Shown: positions 34,176 through 43,934, counted from the first letter of the stretch. The stretch is DNA of 64,000 nt from JBKQWK01 sp052139595 (GCA_052139595.1 JBKQWK010000216.1:1-64000); one strand, 5' to 3'. Numbers and translations: made by a program. The notes: generated from the letters alone by a model not told the origin.

Positions 34176-35439
34176 AGAGATCATCGAGGCTCTACGACAG
34201 ATAGAGAAAGAGAAGGGCATCCGCTTCGACACGTTGGTCGGCGCGCTTGAAGACGCGCTTCACTCGGCGTACAAGAAAACACCCGAAGCTGTGGAACACG
34301 CCAAAGTCGAGATCGATCCCGAGACCGGCGACATGCGCGTCTTTCAGCTCATCTTTCCTGATCATGTCGATGTTGAAGCTCTCAAGGTTATCAATGAGGA
34401 CGGCGAAGAGATCGGACTCGACCTGAGTGGCGTTGATGAGAGCGAGATTGAAAAGATCGAGGTCACGCCAGAGGACTTTGGACGTATTGCGGCGCAGACA
34501 GCGAAGCAGGTCATTCTGCAACGCATTCGCGAGGCAGAACGAGACATCATGTTTGACGAATACGTTGACCGCGTGGGCGAACTCGTCACCGGCATCGTGC
34601 AGCAGAGCGATTCGCGTTACACGCTGGTTGAGCTGGGCCGTGTCGAAGCGTTACTGCCCAAGAGCGAGCAAATCGACAATGAACGCTATGACCACGGTGC
34701 TCGCGTCAAGGCAGTGATCGTCAAAGTGCAGAACTCGAGCAAGGGACCGCAGGTGATCCTCTCGCGGCGCAGCGACGAACTCGTCAAAAAGCTGTTCGAA
34801 CTCGAGGTCCCCGAAGTCGCCGACGGACTCGTCGAGATTCGCAACGTCGCTCGCGAGCCGGGCCTGCGCTGCAAGATCGCAGTCGTCTCGCACGCCGATG
34901 GAGTAGACCCCGTCGGTGCTTGTGTGGGACCGCGGGGTTCGCGCGTACGTATGGTCGTCAGTGAGCTGCGCGGCGAACGCATCGACATCGTCCCGTACCA
35001 TGAAGACGCAGCCCGGTTCGTCGCCAAAGCGCTCTCGCCGGCGCGGGTGCGCGAAGTGCTGGTGGATGACGAAGCGCGAGCGGCGACAATCGTCGTGCCC
35101 GATGACCAGTTACCGCTGGCAATCGGCAAAGATGGTCAGAACGCGCGCCTGGCAAGCAAGCTCACTGGCTGGCGCATTGACATCAAGAGTCAGACCGAGA
35201 TGGCGCAAGCGGATGCAGACTCGTCGTTTGACGACGAGGATCAAGGCGTCACCGGTCAGTGCACGGCCGTCATGGTCAGTGGCAAGCGTTGCCCCAACCA
35301 GTCGCTGCCGGGCAGTCGTTTCTGCAGCATGCACGCCGCGCAAGGAGCTGCCAACGAAGCCCCTGCCGCTCAAGTTGAGGCAGCGACGGCGTCAACAGTC
35401 GAGGCTTCTGGCGAAAGCGGTAGCACGGAGGGGGAGTGA
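34168..35439 (+). CDS. nusA: Transcription termination/antitermination protein NusA with zinc-like tail
   Basis: A 423-residue protein. The N-terminal RNAP-binding domain runs about 1-135 ('SREIIEALRQIEKEKGI'), the S1 domain about 135-200 ('DRVGELVTGIVQQSDSRYTLVELG'), and KH1/KH2 about 230-345 ('DPVGACVGPRGSRVRMVVSE', 'PLAIGKDGQNARLASKLTGW'). After KH2 come an acidic linker and a short Cys3His motif (Cys365, Cys375, Cys386, His389; C-x9-C-x10-C-x2-H). It sits in the segment from 'CTAVMVSGKRC' to 'SRFCSMH', followed by an Ala/Glu-rich tail. That extension is not part of classical NusA and looks like a small zinc knuckle. GTG start has GGAGG 5 bases upstream. Confidence 0.96.
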   Translation: MSREIIEALRQIEKEKGIRFDTLVGALEDALHSAYKKTPEAVEHAKVEIDPETGDMRVFQLIFPDHVDVEALKVINEDGEEIGLDLSGVDESEIEKIEVTPEDFGRIAAQTAKQVILQRIREAERDIMFDEYVDRVGELVTGIVQQSDSRYTLVELGRVEALLPKSEQIDNERYDHGARVKAVIVKVQNSSKGPQVILSRRSDELVKKLFELEVPEVADGLVEIRNVAREPGLRCKIAVVSHADGVDPVGACVGPRGSRVRMVVSELRGERIDIVPYHEDAARFVAKALSPARVREVLVDDEARAATIVVPDDQLPLAIGKDGQNARLASKLTGWRIDIKSQTEMAQADADSSFDDEDQGVTGQCTAVMVSGKRCPNQSLPGSRFCSMHAAQGAANEAPAAQVEAATASTVEASGESGSTEGE

Positions 35440-35442
35440 CCC

Positions 35443-35742
35443 GTGGCAATGCCTGAACGCACGTGCGTGGGCTGCCGTCAGCGACATCCCCAGGATGAAC
35501 TCGTGCGCTTTGTGGCCACGAACGGCCACCTTCGTTTAGCTGGCGAGGCGTCTCCCGGCCGGGGCGCATACGTGTGTGTCGACCAGGCATGTTTTACCAA
35601 GGCCCAGGCACGGCGGGCGTTCAGCCATGCCCTGCACCAGTCAATAGAGATTGACAGTTCTGTGGGCGAGGCGTTCGCCCAAGTCTGTCTGCCTAAGGAG
35701 AAAGGCGGTGAGGTGAGTGCCGAAAAGAACACGTGTTTCTGA
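35443..35742 (+). CDS. ylxR: YlxR family RNA-binding protein
   Basis: A 99-residue protein with the YlxR core: 'ERTCVGCRQRHPQDELVRFVA', 'GRGAYVCVDQACFTKAQARRAFSHAL'. YlxR (RnpM) proteins are encoded between nusA and infB in Gram-positives and bind RNA, including RNase P RNA in B. subtilis. GTG 35443 has a run of GGAGGGGGAG just upstream. The C-terminal ~9 residues overlap the infB start by 26 bases. Confidence 0.92.
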   Translation: MAMPERTCVGCRQRHPQDELVRFVATNGHLRLAGEASPGRGAYVCVDQACFTKAQARRAFSHALHQSIEIDSSVGEAFAQVCLPKEKGGEVSAEKNTCF

Positions 35743-37810
35743 CATCGCCAAGCAGCGTAATAGCAGCGTCGACGACGTCCTCGCTCATCTCAAAACAGCG
35801 GGTATCGAAGTCGTCGACGGTCATGTGACGGTCGACGATGACGTGATCGAGAAGGCCTATAGGGCGGCTCCCGCCGCGGTGGCGCCGCGGCGCTCGCGGC
35901 CGGCGCCACCCGGAGCCGGCAGCAAGCGCCGCCGCGTCGTCATCGACGCCGGTGCTTCGCGACGCGGCGGTGGCCCGCAGAAAGGCCCGCGCGACCGTCG
36001 CGACCGTCGCTCGCGCCACGGCCGCGATGACCAGCAGGCGGCCGTCATAGATCCTAAGCAAGTCGTCAAGGTACCTTCTGGTGCCACCGTCAAAGACGTT
36101 TCTCAGCTTCTCGGCGTATCAACCAGCGAGATCATCAAGATCATGATGGCCTACGGCGAAATGGTCACGATCACCGTGACCCTGTCGGATGAGGCGATCG
36201 AGATTCTGGCCAACGACCTCGGGCGCATCGTCGAGATCACGCGCGCCGCCGACGAAGAGGCCGAGCTAGAAGCTGAGGAGCACGACGACCCGGCCGATCT
36301 GCTGCCGCGGGCGCCAGTCATCACCGTCATGGGTCATGTCGATCACGGCAAGACGAGCCTGCTCGACGCCATTCGCCAGACCGAAGTCGCCGCTGGCGAG
36401 GCCGGTGGCATCACTCAACATATCGGCGCCTATCAGGTCGTGCACGAAGATCGGCCAATCACCTTTATCGATACACCGGGGCACGAGGCTTTTACCGCCA
36501 TGCGCGCACGCGGCGCCAAGGTCACCGACATTGCCGCGATCGTTGTCGCCGCTGATGACGGAGTCATGCCGCAGACCGTCGAGGCGATTGATCACGCCAA
36601 GGCTGCACAGGTACCCATGGTCATCGTCGTCAATAAGATCGATAAACCAGACGCGAATACTGAGAAGATCAAGCAGCAGCTCACCGAGTATGGCATCGTG
36701 CCTGAAGAGTGGGGTGGCGAGAATATCTTCGTCGAGGCCAGCGCCAAGAAGCGGCTCGGTCTCGACAACTTCCTCGAGATGTTGCTGCTCGTTGCCGAGG
36801 TCGCCGACCTGAAAGCCAACCCGAATGCCCCGGCCAGCGGCTACATCATTGAATCCAAGATCGACCCTGGCCGCGGCGTGGTGGCAACCATGCTCGTCGG
36901 GCGCGGCACGATTCATGTCGGCGACGCGATCGTGGCCGGCGAGGCCGCTGGCCGAGTGCGTGCCCTGCGCAACTTCCGCGGCGCGCCGATCACCGCTGGC
37001 GGGCCTAGCACTCCGGTCGAGATCATCGGTTTTGATGAAGTGCCGAACGCGGGTGAGTTCTGCCGCGTCGTCAAGGATGAACGCATGGCCCGCTCGCTGG
37101 CCAATAAGCGCGCCAACCGGCTCAAGGCTGAATCGTTGGCCAAACAGCGCGCTCTTACCCTCGACGACCTCTTTGCGCGCATCGCCGAAGGCGAAGTGCG
37201 CGATCTCAATCTGGTTGTCAAGGCCGACGTACAGGGCAGCCTGGAGGCGCTCACGGACGCGCTCAACCAGATCAAGCACGCCGAGGTGAAGGTAAATGTG
37301 ATTCACTCCGGCGTCGGCGCCATCACCGAGTCAGACATCATGCTGGCCAGCGCCTCGCAGGCCATCATTATCGGCTTCAACGTGCGCCCCAACGCGCCGG
37401 CGCAGTCCTTGGCCGAGGCCGAAGGCGTCGATGTGCGCACGTATCGCGTCATCTACAAAGTCACCGAGGATGTGCGCGCCGCGCTGGTGGGCATGCTCAA
37501 GCCCGAACAGGTCGAGAACGTGCTCGGCCACGCTGAGGTGCGCCAGGTATTCAAGGCGTCACGCTTGGGCAGTATCGCTGGTTGCATGGTTACTCACGGC
37601 ACAATCACGCGCAATGCCAGCATCCGCGTGCTACGCAACGGCGTCGTTGTGCACGACGGTAAGATGGCTTCGTTGAAGCGCTTTGCCGAAGACGTGCGCG
37701 AAGCTCAGGAAGGATTTGAGTGCGGCATCCTGCTCGATGGCTTCAACGACCTCAAAGAAGGGGACGTCCTCGAAGCTTATGAGACCAGGGAAGTCGCCCG
37801 TGCCGGCTGA
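35717..37810 (+). CDS. infB: Translation initiation factor IF-2
   Basis: A compact 697-residue IF-2. The first ~50 residues hold the IF2_N helix ('[26 protein letters not shown]'). A basic Arg/Gly/Pro-rich linker (about 55-110) follows, then a second IF2_N (about 115-160). The G domain has '[13 protein letters not shown]' (about 203-215), 'DTPGHEAFT' and 'NKIDKP'. Domains II-IV follow, with the C-terminal fMet-tRNA-binding barrel. It is much shorter than the ~900-1000-residue form of most actinobacteria, because the linker is short. GTG start within the end of ylxR. Confidence 0.96.
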   Translation: MPKRTRVSDIAKQRNSSVDDVLAHLKTAGIEVVDGHVTVDDDVIEKAYRAAPAAVAPRRSRPAPPGAGSKRRRVVIDAGASRRGGGPQKGPRDRRDRRSRHGRDDQQAAVIDPKQVVKVPSGATVKDVSQLLGVSTSEIIKIMMAYGEMVTITVTLSDEAIEILANDLGRIVEITRAADEEAELEAEEHDDPADLLPRAPVITVMGHVDHGKTSLLDAIRQTEVAAGEAGGITQHIGAYQVVHEDRPITFIDTPGHEAFTAMRARGAKVTDIAAIVVAADDGVMPQTVEAIDHAKAAQVPMVIVVNKIDKPDANTEKIKQQLTEYGIVPEEWGGENIFVEASAKKRLGLDNFLEMLLLVAEVADLKANPNAPASGYIIESKIDPGRGVVATMLVGRGTIHVGDAIVAGEAAGRVRALRNFRGAPITAGGPSTPVEIIGFDEVPNAGEFCRVVKDERMARSLANKRANRLKAESLAKQRALTLDDLFARIAEGEVRDLNLVVKADVQGSLEALTDALNQIKHAEVKVNVIHSGVGAITESDIMLASASQAIIIGFNVRPNAPAQSLAEAEGVDVRTYRVIYKVTEDVRAALVGMLKPEQVENVLGHAEVRQVFKASRLGSIAGCMVTHGTITRNASIRVLRNGVVVHDGKMASLKRFAEDVREAQEGFECGILLDGFNDLKEGDVLEAYETREVARAG

Positions 37811-38132
37811 AAGTGGGTACATTGGCGTACTGCTCGTTACGCTCGTCTTTGCGGACAGCCATTCGCTGAAGGACAAACGCAAACCGATCAGCTCGCTCCG
37901 CGACGTGGTGCACACCCGCTTTCATGCATCATTCGCCGAGGTCGGTCATCAGGACGCCTGGCAACGAGCCGCAGTGCTCATCACTCTGGCCGCGTCGGCG
38001 GCGGCGTTGGCGCACCAACGACTCGACGAAATTGATCGATATCTGCATGCACAGGCCTACGATGTGGCAGCGACGCACATCAAGAGCGTGGACGCCGTGG
38101 AGGCGTTATGGGAATCAGACTCCTTAAGGTAA
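37800..38132 (+). CDS. DUF503 family protein
   Basis: A 110-residue protein. The family core is 'YIGVLLVTLVFADSHSLKDKRKPISSLRDVVHTRF', then 'SFAEVGHQDAWQRAAVLITLAASAAALAHQRLDEI'. DUF503 genes sit between infB and rbfA in many Gram-positives. Their role is unknown but the placement suggests translation or ribosome assembly. GTG 37800 overlaps the infB stop by 11 bases. The C-terminal ~20 residues beyond the core overlap rbfA by 25 bases and may be dispensable. Confidence 0.9.
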   Translation: MPAESGYIGVLLVTLVFADSHSLKDKRKPISSLRDVVHTRFHASFAEVGHQDAWQRAAVLITLAASAAALAHQRLDEIDRYLHAQAYDVAATHIKSVDAVEALWESDSLR

Positions 38133-38548
38133 ACGAGAGCATTCGCGAGATTGTCTCCAGCGAACTCACCAGCATAAACGATCCGCGGTGCGGGTTCGTT
38201 ACCGTGACCGGGGTAGAGACGAGCGCCGATCTACGCCACGCCAAGGTGTTTGTCAGCGTCCTCGGTAAACAGAAGGATCGCGATGCCTCCCTGACGGCTC
38301 TGCGCGCGGCGCATGGTTTGCTGCAGAGTCGCGTCGCCGCGGCCCTGCGTATGAAGCGTACGCCACAGCTTGAGTTTGTTTACGACGAGACTGTCGATAC
38401 CGCGATGCGTGTCGAAGGCCTGATCCGCCGCTATGAGGCGGAGATTGCGGCGCGACCGCCACGCGACGAGGCAGGCGACGACGAAGCGAGCGGCGAAAAT
38501 GAGCTGCCCGCCGAAAGGGCACTGCCCGAGCCGACGGAGGAAGCGTGA
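38108..38548 (+). CDS. rbfA: Ribosome-binding factor A
   Basis: A 146-residue KH-like protein for 16S rRNA maturation. Core signatures are 'VNESIREIVSSELTSINDPRCGFVTVTGVETSADLRHAKVFVSVLG' and 'RVAAALRMKRTPQLEFVYDETVDTAMRVEGLI'. A ~30-residue acidic tail follows, as in other actinobacteria. GGAGG (38099-38103) lies 4 bases before the ATG. Its stop overlaps nrnA by 4 bases. Confidence 0.95.
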   Translation: MGIRLLKVNESIREIVSSELTSINDPRCGFVTVTGVETSADLRHAKVFVSVLGKQKDRDASLTALRAAHGLLQSRVAAALRMKRTPQLEFVYDETVDTAMRVEGLIRRYEAEIAARPPRDEAGDDEASGENELPAERALPEPTEEA

Positions 38549-39522
38549 AAACGCTGGTCGCCGATGTACGAGCAATCTGTGATGCCCTGCGCACCGTAAA
38601 CTACGGTGCCGTTGCGGTACACGATCGCCCCGACTACGACGCCCTGGCCGCCGGCGCCGGCATTATCGACATCATCACGCAGCTCGGCGGCCACGCTCGA
38701 CTCTTTATAGCGGCGGACGAGCATCTTCCCGATCACGGCTTCTTTCTGCCTGAAGACCTGGTCGTCAGGGCTGTACCGCCGCAGGAGGCTGTGCTGATCT
38801 GTGTCGACTGCGGCTCGTTCCCGCGCCTGGCCCTGCCGCTCGACAACTGGGACGGTCTGGTCGTCAATATTGATCATCATCACGACAACACCCGCTATGG
38901 CGATGTCGTGCTTGTCCATGGCGAAGCCAGCAGCACTGCTGAAATCGTCTGCGGCTTGTACCAGGCGCTGGGCCTTGTGCCAACCGCAAGCGCGGCGACA
39001 GGTCTCTACACCGGCATATCGTTCGACAGCGGTCACTTTCGGCACAGCACAACCTCGGCCGCCACGTTTGCCTGCGCAAGCTGGCTGGTGGACCTTGGCG
39101 TCGACCCGACAGCGGTTTACCGTGAACTCTACGAACGTCGGCCGCTGGCCGGCCTGCGCCTGTGGGCGCAGGCCGTTGGCAACGTTAACGTCATCGCTGG
39201 CGGGCGCGGCCTGGTAAGTGTGCTCACGGCAGGCGACTACGAGCATGCTGGCGCCAGCGAAGACGATACCGAAGCGATTGTCGAGGCACTGCGGGCCGTC
39301 GACGGAGTCGACGTGGCGGCGCTGATCAAAGAGCAGTCTGCGCCACCCCGTGTGCGCGTCAGTCTGCGGTCACGCGGTTTCGACGTCAGCGCCGTCGCTG
39401 CCCTGCGCGGCGGCGGCGGTCATCGACAAGCCGCCGGTTTCACCAGCGACGAGACCCCCGGGGAGGTGGCACAGTGGCTCAGTTCCGCACTCGCAGAGCG
39501 CCTACGGATGGCATCCTGCTGA
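38545..39522 (+). CDS. nrnA: DHH/DHHA1 phosphoesterase, NrnA (bifunctional oligoribonuclease/PAP phosphatase) type
   Basis: A 325-residue protein with a DHH domain ('VHDRPDYDALAAGAG', 'VDCGSF', 'NIDHHHDNTRYGDVV', 'GISFDSGHFRHST') and a DHHA1 domain ending 'VAALRGGGGHRQAAGF'. NrnA degrades nano-RNAs and dephosphorylates pAp. The usual 'PDGD' reads 'PDYD' here: both metal-binding Asp residues are kept, with Gly replaced by Tyr. It lies between rbfA and truB as in other Gram-positives. The GTG start overlaps rbfA (GTGA). Confidence 0.92.
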   Translation: MKTLVADVRAICDALRTVNYGAVAVHDRPDYDALAAGAGIIDIITQLGGHARLFIAADEHLPDHGFFLPEDLVVRAVPPQEAVLICVDCGSFPRLALPLDNWDGLVVNIDHHHDNTRYGDVVLVHGEASSTAEIVCGLYQALGLVPTASAATGLYTGISFDSGHFRHSTTSAATFACASWLVDLGVDPTAVYRELYERRPLAGLRLWAQAVGNVNVIAGGRGLVSVLTAGDYEHAGASEDDTEAIVEALRAVDGVDVAALIKEQSAPPRVRVSLRSRGFDVSAVAALRGGGGHRQAAGFTSDETPGEVAQWLSSALAERLRMASC

Positions 39523-40385
39523 TCGACAAGCCGGCCGGCTGTACTTCACACGACGTCGTCGCCCGTGTGCGCCGCAGGCTGCAGCCAAGCGTCAAGAAGG
39601 TCGGTCATGCCGGCACGCTCGACCCGTTTGCCACCGGCCTCTTGCTGGTACTTGTCGGCCGGGGCACGAAGCTCGCCCGCTTCTTCGTCGACCTACCGAA
39701 GGTGTACGAGTGTACCATCCAGTTTGGCGCCGCCTCGAGCACCGGCGATCTGACCGGCGAGCTTGCGCCCAGCGGCGCGACCACCACACGCGAAGCGATT
39801 GACGATGTGCTGCCGCAGTTTCTCGGCTGCATCATGCAGAAGGTACCAATGACCTCGGCCGTGAAAGTCGACGGCGAGCGACTTTACAAGAAGGCCCACC
39901 GCGGCGAGATCGTCGAAACCCCCGTGAGGGAGGTGACGATCGAGAGCATCACTGTGCGCGACTTTGATGAGGCAGCTCAATCCATGCGCTGCCAGATTTG
40001 TTGCTCGAAAGGCACCTATGTACGTCAGCTCGCGACCGACATTGGCGATCTCGTCGGCACTGGCGGCTACCTTGAACAGCTTGCCCGTACGGCCATCGGC
40101 ACCTTCCAACTTGATGACGGGCAGTCATTGGCAGACTTCGAAGAAGCAGTCGTGGCGCGGGATGAGGGCGACGCTCGCATCCCCGGTCTGGTGGCGCTCG
40201 CTCAGGCACTGGATTTCTTGCCGGCTGTGGAAGTGCCGGCAGCACAGATGCCGGCGATCCGCAACGGCAGCCACTTGCCCAGCGGCCCGGGCGAACCGGT
40301 GCGCATCACCTATCGCGGCGAACTGCTCGCCATTTACGGCCCCGTCGAGGGCGAGCGCGGCGTACAGCCGTTGGTGATGATGTAG
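39474..40385 (+). CDS. truB: tRNA pseudouridine(55) synthase TruB
   Basis: A 303-residue enzyme making pseudouridine-55 in the T-loop. The catalytic Asp is in 'GHAGTLDPFATGLLLVLVG' (about 44-62). 'DGILLIDKPAGCTSHDVV', 'KVPMTSAVKVDGERLYKKAHRGE' and 'CSKGTYVRQLATDIG' are further markers. A C-terminal PUA-like portion is present. GTG 39474 has GGGGAGG 7 bases upstream and overlaps nrnA by 49 bases, an unusually long but well-supported overlap. The stop abuts the ribF start. Confidence 0.95.
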   Translation: MAQFRTRRAPTDGILLIDKPAGCTSHDVVARVRRRLQPSVKKVGHAGTLDPFATGLLLVLVGRGTKLARFFVDLPKVYECTIQFGAASSTGDLTGELAPSGATTTREAIDDVLPQFLGCIMQKVPMTSAVKVDGERLYKKAHRGEIVETPVREVTIESITVRDFDEAAQSMRCQICCSKGTYVRQLATDIGDLVGTGGYLEQLARTAIGTFQLDDGQSLADFEEAVVARDEGDARIPGLVALAQALDFLPAVEVPAAQMPAIRNGSHLPSGPGEPVRITYRGELLAIYGPVEGERGVQPLVMM

Positions 40386-41341
40386 TGCGCATTTACGCGC
40401 AGCTCGCCGGTCTGCCGACGGCTCAGCGAGCAGTGGCAATCGGCACCTTTGACGGCGTACACATCGGCCATCAGCGCGTCATCAGTTCTGCCGTTGCCGA
40501 GGCAATCGAACACCATCTCTTGAGCAGCGTGCTGACGTTTGCTGGCCATCCTGCCGGCGTCTTTGACCCGCCACGAGCACCGCGCCTGCTCACGCCGCTG
40601 TCGTGCAAAGAGCGACTGATTGCTGAACTTGGCCCTGACGAGCTGATCGTCGTGCCGTTCGACAGAGCATTTGCCGCTCTCCCGGCGAACGTGTTTTGCC
40701 GGCAGGTACTTGTTGAGCAGCTGAACGCACGCGTAGTCGTTGTCGGCGAGAACTTCACCTATGGTGCTGGCGGGAGCGCTGGTGCGAACGACTTGCGCAG
40801 CGCCGGCCAGGCACTCGGCTTCGAAACAATCGTCGTGCCCCTAGTCACAGAACGCGGCGCGGCGATCAGCTCGACCCGCATTCGTACCTTGTTGCAGCGT
40901 GGCTGGCTGGAAGAGGTACGTGAGATTCTCGGCCGGCCGCCGTCGGCCGCCGGCCTCGTCGCCGTCGGTTTCAAACGCGGGCGAACGCTCGGCGTGCCAA
41001 CCGCCAACCTCGAAGTCGAAGCGGGCACAATCTTTCCTGGGCGCGGTGTCTATGCCGGTCGTGCCCAGGTGCAAGACCGCTGGTATCGCGCTGCTGTCAA
41101 CGTCGGCCACAACCCGACGTTTCAGAGTCGCGACGAAGAGACCGTGCACCTCACCATCGAGGCTCATCTCCTCGGTTTCAGCGGCGATATCTATGACCAG
41201 CGAATACGTGTCGACTTTCTCCACAAGATCCGCGACGAGCGCCGCTTCGCCTGCGTCGCCGAGCTAATGGCGCAGATGCAGGACGACATTGCCGCCACGG
41301 CGGTCTTGCACGACCCCGCTTTCGAAGCCGTTGGCTTGTAG
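40385..41341 (+). CDS. ribF: Bifunctional riboflavin kinase / FAD synthetase
   Basis: A 318-residue protein. The N-terminal FAD synthetase domain has '[17 protein letters not shown]' (about 18-34) and '[13 protein letters not shown]' (about 161-173). The C-terminal riboflavin kinase has '[23 protein letters not shown]' and 'NVGHNPTF'. It makes FMN and FAD from the riboflavin produced by the genes at the start of the window. The start GTG shares its first base with the truB stop. Placement truB-ribF-rpsO is widely conserved. Confidence 0.95.
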   Translation: MRIYAQLAGLPTAQRAVAIGTFDGVHIGHQRVISSAVAEAIEHHLLSSVLTFAGHPAGVFDPPRAPRLLTPLSCKERLIAELGPDELIVVPFDRAFAALPANVFCRQVLVEQLNARVVVVGENFTYGAGGSAGANDLRSAGQALGFETIVVPLVTERGAAISSTRIRTLLQRGWLEEVREILGRPPSAAGLVAVGFKRGRTLGVPTANLEVEAGTIFPGRGVYAGRAQVQDRWYRAAVNVGHNPTFQSRDEETVHLTIEAHLLGFSGDIYDQRIRVDFLHKIRDERRFACVAELMAQMQDDIAATAVLHDPAFEAVGL

Positions 41342-41396
41342 AAAAGCACGGACGTCCACGGCCGCTTATCGAGCCAACTTTGTGCGACAGCACGGG

Positions 41397-41481
41397 TATG
41401 ATACTGTTCAAAACGACCGTTTCTCGGTTTCGGGCCGCCGACCCGTTACTGAGTCTCCGGATTATCCCGCAAGGGAGGTGA
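41397..41481 (+). promoter_or_regulatory. rpsO leader with -10 candidate, hairpin and strong ribosome-binding site
   Basis: A -10-like TATGAT (41397-41402) precedes a hairpin. CTCGGT (41423-41428) pairs with ACTGAG (41448-41453), then a 2x2 TT/TT loop, then CGGG (41431-41434) / CCCG (41442-41445) around a 7-base loop. The ribosome-binding site AAGGGAGGTGA (41471-41481) follows. rpsO leaders are often bound by S15 itself; that is inference here. Confidence 0.45.
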
Positions 41482-41486
41482 ATCCC

Positions 41487-41756
41487 CTGGCTATCACGAA
41501 AGACAACAAACAAGATATTTTCGCCAAATTCTCTAAACACGATGGCGACACCGGTTCTCCCGAAGTTCAGGTCGCTCTGCTGAGCAAGCGTATCGATGAC
41601 CTCACCGAGCACCTCAAAATCCACAAGAAAGACCACCACTCGCGTCGTGGTCTGCTCATGATGGTTGGTCACCGCCGCCGATTGCTCAACTACCTGCAGT
41701 CGCGCGACGTTGAACGCTACCGCAACCTGGTGAAAGAACTCGAGCTCCGCAAGTAA
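41487..41756 (+). CDS. rpsO: 30S ribosomal protein S15, apparently starting at CTG
   Basis: The 89-residue S15 begins (M)[20 protein letters not shown] and contains '[10 protein letters not shown]', '[21 protein letters not shown]' and '[20 protein letters not shown]', a perfect family match in length and sequence. The position of the initiator Met is occupied by CTG 41487. A strong ribosome-binding site (GGAGG at 41474-41478, within AAGGGAGGTGA) is 8 bases upstream, ideal for CTG. The only in-frame GTG (41478) lies inside that site and would add three residues. S15 binds 16S rRNA early in 30S assembly and lies before pnp, a classic pair. Confidence 0.93.
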   Translation: MAITKDNKQDIFAKFSKHDGDTGSPEVQVALLSKRIDDLTEHLKIHKKDHHSRRGLLMMVGHRRRLLNYLQSRDVERYRNLVKELELRK

Positions 41757-41846
41757 GCGCCTTGGCGTTTGCTGTCAGCTCTTCCCGCATGGACGTTGGC
41801 CCGCGGCGTTTGCCGTTGAGAGGGCCGGAAGGATACGAAGGTACAG

Positions 41847-43934
41847 ATGACAAAAGTTGAAGTTGAAATCGGGGGAAAAACGATTTCCCTCGAGACCGGC
41901 AAGCTCGCCAAGCAGGCGAACGGCGCGGTCCTGGTCCGTTGCGGCGACACCGTCGTCCTGGTGACGGCGGTCGGTAGAGAAGAGACTCGCGAGAGTCAGG
42001 ATTTCTTTCCTCTCACGGTCGACATCGAAGAACGCATGTACGCCGCAGGGAAGATTCCCGGCGGCTTCATAAAGCGCGAGTCACGGCCGAGCGAAAAGGC
42101 GATCCTCACGGCGCGCCAGATCGACCGGCCCATTCGACCTTTGTTCCCCAAGGGCTTCATGAACGAAGTCCAGATCGTGGGCACTATTCTCAGTGTCGAT
42201 CAGGATAACGCCTATGACGTGCTCTGCATGATCGGCGCTTCGGCAGCGCTGACGATCAGCGAAATCCCCTTTTATGGGCCTTTGGGAGCCGTACGCATCG
42301 GCATCATCGACGGCAAGTTCGTCGTCAACCCAACGCTCACGGATTTACAGGAGGCGACACTCGACCTCGTCGTCAGCGCCAGCAAAGAAGCGATCGTCAT
42401 GGTCGAAGCCGGCGCCACCGAAGTCAGCGAAGAGACGATTCTTGAGGGTCTGCGCTTAGCTCACGCCGAGATCAAAAAGCTCATCGACATGCAGCTCGAG
42501 TTGCAGCAGCTTGCCGGCAAGCCGAAGTGGCAGGTTAACGAATGGACCGTCGACGCTGGCGTTATGGCCGAGGTCGAGAGTCGTTTTGAGACTCGCCTCA
42601 GTGCAGCCGCGACGATCACCGACAAGAAGGAACGGGCGACGGCAACCGCCGACGTGAAGCAAGAGGTCCTAGCGGCTTTGCTCAGCGACGACACCGATAG
42701 TGAACGTCATCTGCAAGTCAGGCGAGCCTTCGGTCAACTCGAGAAGACCATCATTCGCAAGCGCATTGCCGTCGACAAGGTGCGGCCAGACGGTCGCGCC
42801 GTCGACGAAATCCGGCCCATCAGCGTCGAGGTTGGCCTCATGCCGCGCACGCACGGCAGCGCCCTGTTTACGCGCGGCCAAACGCAGGCGCTGACGCTGC
42901 TCACCCTCGGTGCCAGCGGCGAACATCAGCGCCTTGATGGTCTCGGTCTCGAGGTCAGCAAGCGCTACATACACCACTACAATTTCCCGCCCTTCTGCGT
43001 CGGCGAGACCGGTTTTATGCGTGGCCCGAAACGCCGCGACATCGGTCATGGCGCCCTGGCTGAGCGGGCACTGCTACCGGTGCTGCCTGATGAGGTCGAC
43101 TTTCCCTACACCATTCGTCTGGTCAGCGAGATCCTCGAAAGCAACGGTTCCTCGTCGATGGCCAGCGTCTGCGGCTCCACGCTTTCCCTCATGGATGCCG
43201 GCGTGCAGATCAAGGATCCGGTCGCCGGCATCGCCATGGGTCTCATCAAGGAAGGCGATGCCGTTGTTGTCTTGACCGACATCGCCGGCGTCGAGGATCA
43301 CCTCGGTGACATGGACTTCAAAGTCGCCGGCACGAAGAACGGCATCACCGCTCTGCAGATGGACATCAAGATTCAGGGCGTGACCTTCGAAATTCTCGGC
43401 GAGGCCCTCGAGCAGGCTCGCCGAGGCCGGCTCTTCATCCTCGACAAGATGCTGGCCGTGATCCCCGCTCCGCGCTCCGAACTGTCGGTTTACGCACCGC
43501 GCATCTTCAGCGTTCAGATCGACCCGGCGCAGATAGGGCTGATCATCGGCAAAGGCGGCGAGACAATCCGCGGCATGACCGACGAGTTCAGCTGCAGCAT
43601 CGACATCGAAGACGACGGCACAATCTTCATCTGTGCCCCCGACCAGGAGTCGGCCGAAGCTGTCATCAGTCGCATCAACTCGATGACCAAAGACATTGAG
43701 GTCGGCGACGTGTTCACCGGCAAAGTCGTAAAGACGACCGCCTTTGGTGCTTTCGTCGAACTCAAGAAGGGCACCGACGGCCTCCTGCACATCTCACAGC
43801 TGGGCAAGGGTCACGTCAAGCAGGTTGAGGACGTGCTTAAGCGCGGCGACATCGTCACCGTCGAGGTGGTCGAGATTGACAAGGCACGTAACCGCATCGG
43901 GCTCAAGCCATTGAGTCTGCCCGACAGTGAGTAA
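41847..43934 (+). CDS. pnp: Polyribonucleotide nucleotidyltransferase (PNPase)
   Basis: A 695-residue phosphorolytic 3'-5' exonuclease. Two RNase PH domains (about 10-225 and 310-525) flank an alpha-helical linker. The second has 'MPRTHGSALFTRGQTQALTLLTLG' and 'SSSMASVCGSTLSLMDAGV'. KH (about 555-610, 'IGLIIGKGGETIRGM') and S1 (about 620-690, 'GDVFTGKVVKTTAFGAFVELKKGTDGLLHIS') domains are complete. ATG 41847 follows a 90-base gap after rpsO. It works with RNase J and RNase Y, both encoded in this window. Confidence 0.97.
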   Translation: MTKVEVEIGGKTISLETGKLAKQANGAVLVRCGDTVVLVTAVGREETRESQDFFPLTVDIEERMYAAGKIPGGFIKRESRPSEKAILTARQIDRPIRPLFPKGFMNEVQIVGTILSVDQDNAYDVLCMIGASAALTISEIPFYGPLGAVRIGIIDGKFVVNPTLTDLQEATLDLVVSASKEAIVMVEAGATEVSEETILEGLRLAHAEIKKLIDMQLELQQLAGKPKWQVNEWTVDAGVMAEVESRFETRLSAAATITDKKERATATADVKQEVLAALLSDDTDSERHLQVRRAFGQLEKTIIRKRIAVDKVRPDGRAVDEIRPISVEVGLMPRTHGSALFTRGQTQALTLLTLGASGEHQRLDGLGLEVSKRYIHHYNFPPFCVGETGFMRGPKRRDIGHGALAERALLPVLPDEVDFPYTIRLVSEILESNGSSSMASVCGSTLSLMDAGVQIKDPVAGIAMGLIKEGDAVVVLTDIAGVEDHLGDMDFKVAGTKNGITALQMDIKIQGVTFEILGEALEQARRGRLFILDKMLAVIPAPRSELSVYAPRIFSVQIDPAQIGLIIGKGGETIRGMTDEFSCSIDIEDDGTIFICAPDQESAEAVISRINSMTKDIEVGDVFTGKVVKTTAFGAFVELKKGTDGLLHISQLGKGHVKQVEDVLKRGDIVTVEVVEIDKARNRIGLKPLSLPDSE

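Noticed and set aside
41757..41846. Terminator between rpsO and pnp
   Set aside because: Only a 4-bp CGCC/GGCG stem followed by TTT is visible, too weak to call.
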